Origin: an uncultured Verrucomicrobiales bacterium
Lineage (GTDB): Bacteria; Verrucomicrobiota; Verrucomicrobiia; Verrucomicrobiales; Akkermansiaceae
Reading direction: 5' to 3'
Assembly (NCBI GenBank): GCA_947039485.1
Contig: CAMQZC010000026.1
Span: 1 to 35,071 of the forward strand
Length of the DNA stretch: 35,071 nucleotides
Notes under the pieces: model-generated
Database searches by the model: none
Told to the model about the DNA's origin: nothing
The model's input: the letters and a program-made list of their open reading frames with translations, nothing else
Position numbers and translations under genes: made by a program
Part shown: positions 31,606-35,071 of the stretch, in pieces
How the letters are laid out: every line of letters begins with the position of its first letter
Numbering within the stretch: the stretch's first letter is position 1

Positions 31606-32529
31606 TTATTTGGCGATTGCCCAGTCGAAGAATCCGATTGCTGTGAGCTCGTCGCGAAGCTGCTTTTGAGTAGCGGCATCGGGGTTGCCCATTGGCAGAC
31701 GTGCTGGACCAACTTCGGCACCGAGCCAGCCCATGATTGCCTTGCAGCAGCCCATGTAGCCCTTGGCGGCGATGATGTTGATCATCTTGACGGAGTTGTA
31801 TTGGAGCTCACGAGCTTTTTCCAAATCACCTGCGTTGTAGGCAGCCATGAGATCGAGGTAGAGCTTAGGAGCATAGTTGAAGGAGGAGCCTACTGCGCCC
31901 TTGGCACCGAGTACGAGTGCGGAGAGCATCCATTCGTCGCAACCCCATGGGCAGTCATACTTGCCATCCTTGTAGTTGAGGGCGTCGAGGTAGAGGGCCA
32001 TGTTGGGGTTGGTGAACTTGAGACCTGCAAAGTTAGGAATCTTAGCTTCGCATGCGGCCATTACTTCATTGGGGTTAAAGCTAACACCTGTGAGTGGGGG
32101 AATGTCGTAGAAGTAGAAAGGAATCTCGGGAGCACCGGATGCTGCAACTGCCATGCTGTCGACGAGGGCGGCTACGCTGCCTGGCTTGAAGTAGCAGGGG
32201 GAGTTTGCGGATGTTGCAACTGCACCAGCCTTGGCTGCGTATGCTGCGATTTCGCGGCCATCATAGACGCTATTGCCACCTGTGTGGACGATGACGTCGA
32301 TGCCGTACTTGGGAGCAGCTTCGCACCATGCGGAGATGTTTTCGAGACGCTCTGCGAGTTGGAGATGTGCGGATTCACCTGTAGAACCAGTAATGAATAC
32401 TTTGCTGATTTTTTGGGCTGAGAGGAATGCTGCTTGATTATCGACGAGAGATGGGTTGCAGGATCCATCTGCATTCATAGTCGTGTGAGTGGCTGCAACG
32501 AGGCCGTCGAGTGTGAGCTTGGTATTCAT
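31606..32529 (-). CDS. nanA: N-acetylneuraminate lyase
   Basis: Splits sialic acid into N-acetylmannosamine and pyruvate, in the cytosol. The 307-residue TIM-barrel protein of the DHDPS/NAL family has FITGSTGESAHL (45-56), where GSTGE binds the pyruvate carboxylate. Tyr141 lies in FYFYDIP, and the Schiff-base Lys171 in GLKFT. The GLKFT form is typical of the NAL branch and fits less well with dihydrodipicolinate synthase. Together with the downstream GlcNAc 2-epimerase gene it forms a sialic acid catabolic pair. No transporter or sialidase gene is in the window. The upstream gap has only weak promoter-like boxes (TTGCCA-17-TAAATA at 32603-32575, or TATACA at 32549-32544). Confidence 0.9.
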   Translation of the reverse strand: MNTKLTLDGLVAATHTTMNADGSCNPSLVDNQAAFLSAQKISKVFITGSTGESAHLQLAERLENISAWCEAAPKYGIDVIVHTGGNSVYDGREIAAYAAKAGAVATSANSPCYFKPGSVAALVDSMAVAASGAPEIPFYFYDIPPLTGVSFNPNEVMAACEAKIPNFAGLKFTNPNMALYLDALNYKDGKYDCPWGCDEWMLSALVLGAKGAVGSSFNYAPKLYLDLMAAYNAGDLEKARELQYNSVKMINIIAAKGYMGCCKAIMGWLGAEVGPARLPMGNPDAATQKQLRDELTAIGFFDWAIAK

Positions 32530-32605
32530 ATTTTGTTTTTTTCTGTATAGAGTTGGGCTGTTGCCCTTACCTTTTATTTACTATAACTGAGGGGATGTGG
32601 CAAGG

Positions 32606-33586
32606 TTATTTTTTGTCTTCAGCCGCTTTTTGTTCTTTTTCTTTGAACTCCTCGAGAATTTCTGGAGGGAGCATGCTTTCAAACTTCGCGGCGGCTTCGG
32701 GATCGACCTCTTCAAGCTGGCTCAGGAGGGCGGGTGTCCAAGGCATCATGAAATAGCCGTGCATGGAAAGAGCATAGAAAATGATGGGGATAGCAAGCAG
32801 GCTGCGCATGAAGCTGGTGGGCTTCTTTTGGCTAAAGACAGTGGATGCGCGCATGTCCCATGGGCTAATGCCTCGCTTCGTGACCATCCAGTAGGAAACA
32901 GCCATTGCCAGCAGAGTCAGGCAGAGGGGCGGTACAAAGAGCATCATGCCCAGACCGCCAATAAAGACGAACATGCTGCGGTTGATACAGCGTCCAAAGC
33001 TGAGAGGCGCGTTGTTGAGGCTCACGAGCTTCATGCCCATGAGCGCCTTGCCAGGTGTGCGTCCCCAGATGGAGAGCATGATTGACTCAATGAGGATGAG
33101 GGGCATCCAGATGAGGGGATTGCTAATGAGGAGCTGGAGGTTGAAGGGGAGCTTGAGGAGGTAGATGACCGCCATATAAAGAGCGGCGTAGAGTGAGAGG
33201 TCAACCAGACGTGCAATCAGGCGGTGGAAGGGGCTAGCCTGCGAGGCGATTTTCTCCATGAGCTCATTGGCGACACCCTCCATCTCAGCTTGGCTGATGT
33301 TGGGTAAATCATGGATTTGCTCGCCTGATACCGCGCCCTGAAAGCTCTGGTCGGGGTTGCCAAGGTGAGTGATTGTTGTGTTCTCAGTGATCGCTGTCGC
33401 TGAGGCAGCGGGAGGGGTGAAGAAGTCGCGCAGGGCAGGGAGTGCATCGAGGGTGTCCCATTGGGCGCAGCCTTTGTGCCAGCCCTTGGTTTGGGCATTG
33501 ATCTCGCCGAGTTGGATGCGTGAGATGGTGTCAGCGACGCTGAGTGGGCCGCGGCGTTCTTTGTTTTCTATCCAGAAGATTTCCAT
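32606..33586 (-). CDS. GYF-domain and RDD-family membrane protein
   Basis: The 326-residue protein has an N-terminal GYF_2-type domain (1-58; IFWIENKERRGPLSVADTIS, GWHKGCAQWDTLDAL). A Thr/Ala linker follows, then an RDD domain (about 118-270) with the characteristic RLIARLVDLSLYAALYMAVIY, helices around 150-170 and 200-230, and GRTPGKALMGMKLV. A C-terminal span and charged tail (EEFKEKEQKAAEDKK) end it. RDD proteins are inner-membrane proteins of poorly known function, some linked to ion or osmotic stress. The GYF part probably binds proline-rich protein partners. It lies 46 bases after the permease gene, so it is likely co-transcribed with it. Confidence 0.8.
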   Translation of the reverse strand: MEIFWIENKERRGPLSVADTISRIQLGEINAQTKGWHKGCAQWDTLDALPALRDFFTPPAASATAITENTTITHLGNPDQSFQGAVSGEQIHDLPNISQAEMEGVANELMEKIASQASPFHRLIARLVDLSLYAALYMAVIYLLKLPFNLQLLISNPLIWMPLILIESIMLSIWGRTPGKALMGMKLVSLNNAPLSFGRCINRSMFVFIGGLGMMLFVPPLCLTLLAMAVSYWMVTKRGISPWDMRASTVFSQKKPTSFMRSLLAIPIIFYALSMHGYFMMPWTPALLSQLEEVDPEAAAKFESMLPPEILEEFKEKEQKAAEDKK

Positions 33587-33632
33587 AATGATAATGCTTG
33601 TGTTAGGGGGGTGTTGGGGGGGTGGACTCGCT

Positions 33633-35034
33633 TTAGTTGGAGCGTAGTGCCTTGGATGGGTCTTGTCGTGAGATGAAGATGGCAGGGATGACGGCCGCTA
33701 TCGCGACCATGAAGAAGGCGATGAGCGCCTGCTTGATAAAGATGATGGGCTTGTAGACCGCTGGGAGGGTGATGCCATGAGCCTCCATGGGGAAGGGGTC
33801 GAGCCCTACCGCGGCAAAGGCAGATTGAATCTCAATGCGGAAGTAGAGCACCAAGAGGCTGAGGACGACGCCGAGGATAGCACCGCTAAAGCCAATGATG
33901 ATGCCCTGCCAGATAAAGATACGCGTGATCGCCCATGGGGTTGCGCCCAGTGCCTGCATGACCGCAATCTCGCGGCGGCGTTGGATGGACATGGTAAACA
34001 TGACCGCCATGATGCAGAAGGAGGCGATGAGAGAGATAATGGAGAGCACAAAGCTCATCAGGGTGCGCTCATTGGCGATGAGTCGATACCAGCGCTCAAG
34101 GCTCTTGGTCCATGGCGTGATGTTCCAGTAGATGCTGTGTGGATTCTCAGGATTGATGCTCTGTTGGGGCATGATATCGGCGAGCTTGCTTGCGATGGCG
34201 TCTGTCTCGTGGGCGGAGTTGATGCGCACGCCAATACCTTGGATTTGGTTGCTGCCACCCACGGAGTAGCCCATGATGTCTTGGGCAATGGTCAGTGGCA
34301 TAAAGATATCGGGGCTGGGCAGCATGCCGGGTGAGCGGTAGATGCCGATGACTTCGAGGTCGATGGGCATGATCATCTCGTTGATGTTTTTGACAGCCTT
34401 GCCATCCTCACGGTCGCGGTCAAGGGCGGCGAGGTCCGAGGCGGTTTTTTGCCAGAGTTCGCGCTGCTCGGGGGTGTAGCCGATGTTCCCTGCGTCCTCT
34501 TGGTCATAGATGATGTTGATGAGCTCGGAGGTGGCCACCTGCTCGCTGCTGCGCATCTTGCGTGCGTCAAAGTTGGTGATGGCGTCGTAGATGCGCTTGA
34601 TGGCTTCTGCATCGGGTTGGACGAGAGCCGCTGCTGGGTCAGCCTTGGCAAAGAGCGCTTGGATGTCGCTGATAAATTGCTTGTTGGCATGGGTGGGCAG
34701 GGGGTTCTGGATCATGCTATAGATCTCAGCTATCTCATCGATGCTGCCTACAGGGGTGAGGTGGAGCATATCGCCCACCTGCAGACCGAGGCTCTTGGCT
34801 GCGGCATGCGAGATGACGCAAATCTGGTCGAGCCCTGAACCAAAGTCAAAGCTGCCCTCCTTGAGCATACCCGCGAGAGGCTCAAGCTGCTTCTTATTCT
34901 CGACATCCACGGCGGTGAAGCGGCAGGTCTTGCGCGCATGGGCGCTCTGTACGATGCCCTCGTTCTCCACGATGGGGTAGGCGGACTTGATGCCGGGGAG
35001 ATTTTGGATTTTCTCGGTGAGCTCAACCCACTTG
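33633..35034 (-). CDS. LolC/E-like ABC transporter permease (FtsX/MacB family), 5'-truncated
   Basis: An inner-membrane permease of the lipoprotein-releasing or MacB-like class. The part present has a large periplasmic domain with many Lys/Gln residues. Three membrane helices follow, beginning LMSFVLSIISLIASFCIMAV, with the FtsX signature RRREIAVMQALGATPWAITRIFIWQG. The C-terminus is VIPAIFISRQDPSKALRSN. The N-terminal membrane helix and start codon are missing because genuine sequence stops at 35034 and adapter follows. Any reading that starts MCSSDL is adapter-encoded. The partner ATPase (LolD type) is not visible and may lie upstream beyond the contig end. The product probably moves lipoproteins toward the outer membrane, but other substrates are possible. 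Confidence 0.82.
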
Positions 35035-35071
35035 AGATCGGAAGAGCACACGTCTGAACTCCAGTCACTCC
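35035..35071. other. Illumina TruSeq adapter read-through
   Basis: From 35035 the sequence is the TruSeq read-1 3' adapter (AGATCGGAAGAGC followed by ACACGTCTGAACTCCAGTCAC) through 35068. The three last bases TCC are then probably the start of the index. This is not biological sequence, and it truncates the permease gene. Confidence 0.98.

Noticed and set aside
32544..32603. Promoter of nanA
   Set aside because: Two alternative box pairs are possible, and neither has both boxes close to consensus.
34748..35068. Minus frame starting MTGVQTCALPI
   Set aside because: The start is encoded by Illumina adapter, and the rest is an alternative frame of the permease gene.

Overview
The window is mainly a housekeeping segment of a Gram-negative bacterial chromosome. 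It holds 22 convincing protein genes and one tRNA. The first ~1.6 kb is an AT-rich, decayed accessory patch, and the right end is about 37 bases of Illumina adapter. My best guess is Verrucomicrobiota, Akkermansia-like. The reasons are a eukaryote-type glycogen branching enzyme, sialic acid and hexosamine catabolism (NanA, GlcNAc 2-epimerase, secreted GH20 hexosaminidase), a type B L31 and an almost complete absence of Shine-Dalgarno sequences. This is a judgement from family resemblance, not a database match.

Layout. 1-1600: two AT-rich minus-strand ORFs of unknown function (one running off the left edge, one frameshifted) behind a good promoter, a decayed Rhs-repeat fragment, an unrecognised plus-strand remnant and a 25-codon ORF. 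1634-1707: tRNA-Cys(GCA). 1894-6600: Sua5-type threonylcarbamoyl-AMP synthase, a dynamin-like GTPase and RarA. 6684-8654: transaldolase followed by GalE. 8824-10926: a membrane-anchored PP2C phosphatase with a long coiled coil, plus a lipoprotein. 11011-17186: HisRS, branching enzyme, hexosaminidase and ribosomal protein L31. 17330-20175: SulP transporter coupled to MutY. 20473-24726: ADP-forming acyl-CoA synthetase, ManC-RuvX and a lone NuoA. 24813-26808: a divergent pair of an alpha/beta hydrolase and a secreted protein. 26884-30244: an overlapping trio of phosphofructokinase, PBP-like lipoprotein and phosphofructokinase. 30337-35034: GlcNAc 2-epimerase, NanA, a GYF/RDD membrane protein and a LolC/FtsX-type permease cut off by adapter.

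Two signals stand out. First, the phosphofructokinase trio is joined by 4-base overlaps. Its first kinase lacks the catalytic Asp (Asn141) and the following active-site Arg (Asp186). Its middle gene is a DD-carboxypeptidase homologue that has lost SxxK, SxN and KTG. Only the last kinase looks fully competent, so this may be a sensory or regulatory module built from pseudoenzymes. Second, at about ten genes a sigma70-like promoter ends only 6-14 bases before the start codon. This implies leaderless or near-leaderless mRNAs and corrects the starts of GlgB and NuoA.

Most convergent gene pairs are separated by strong bidirectional hairpin terminators. No gene-free stretch exceeds about 300 bases. 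The longest are 20214-20418, 4993-5201 and 12339-12465, and I see nothing convincing in them beyond the promoters and hairpins listed.
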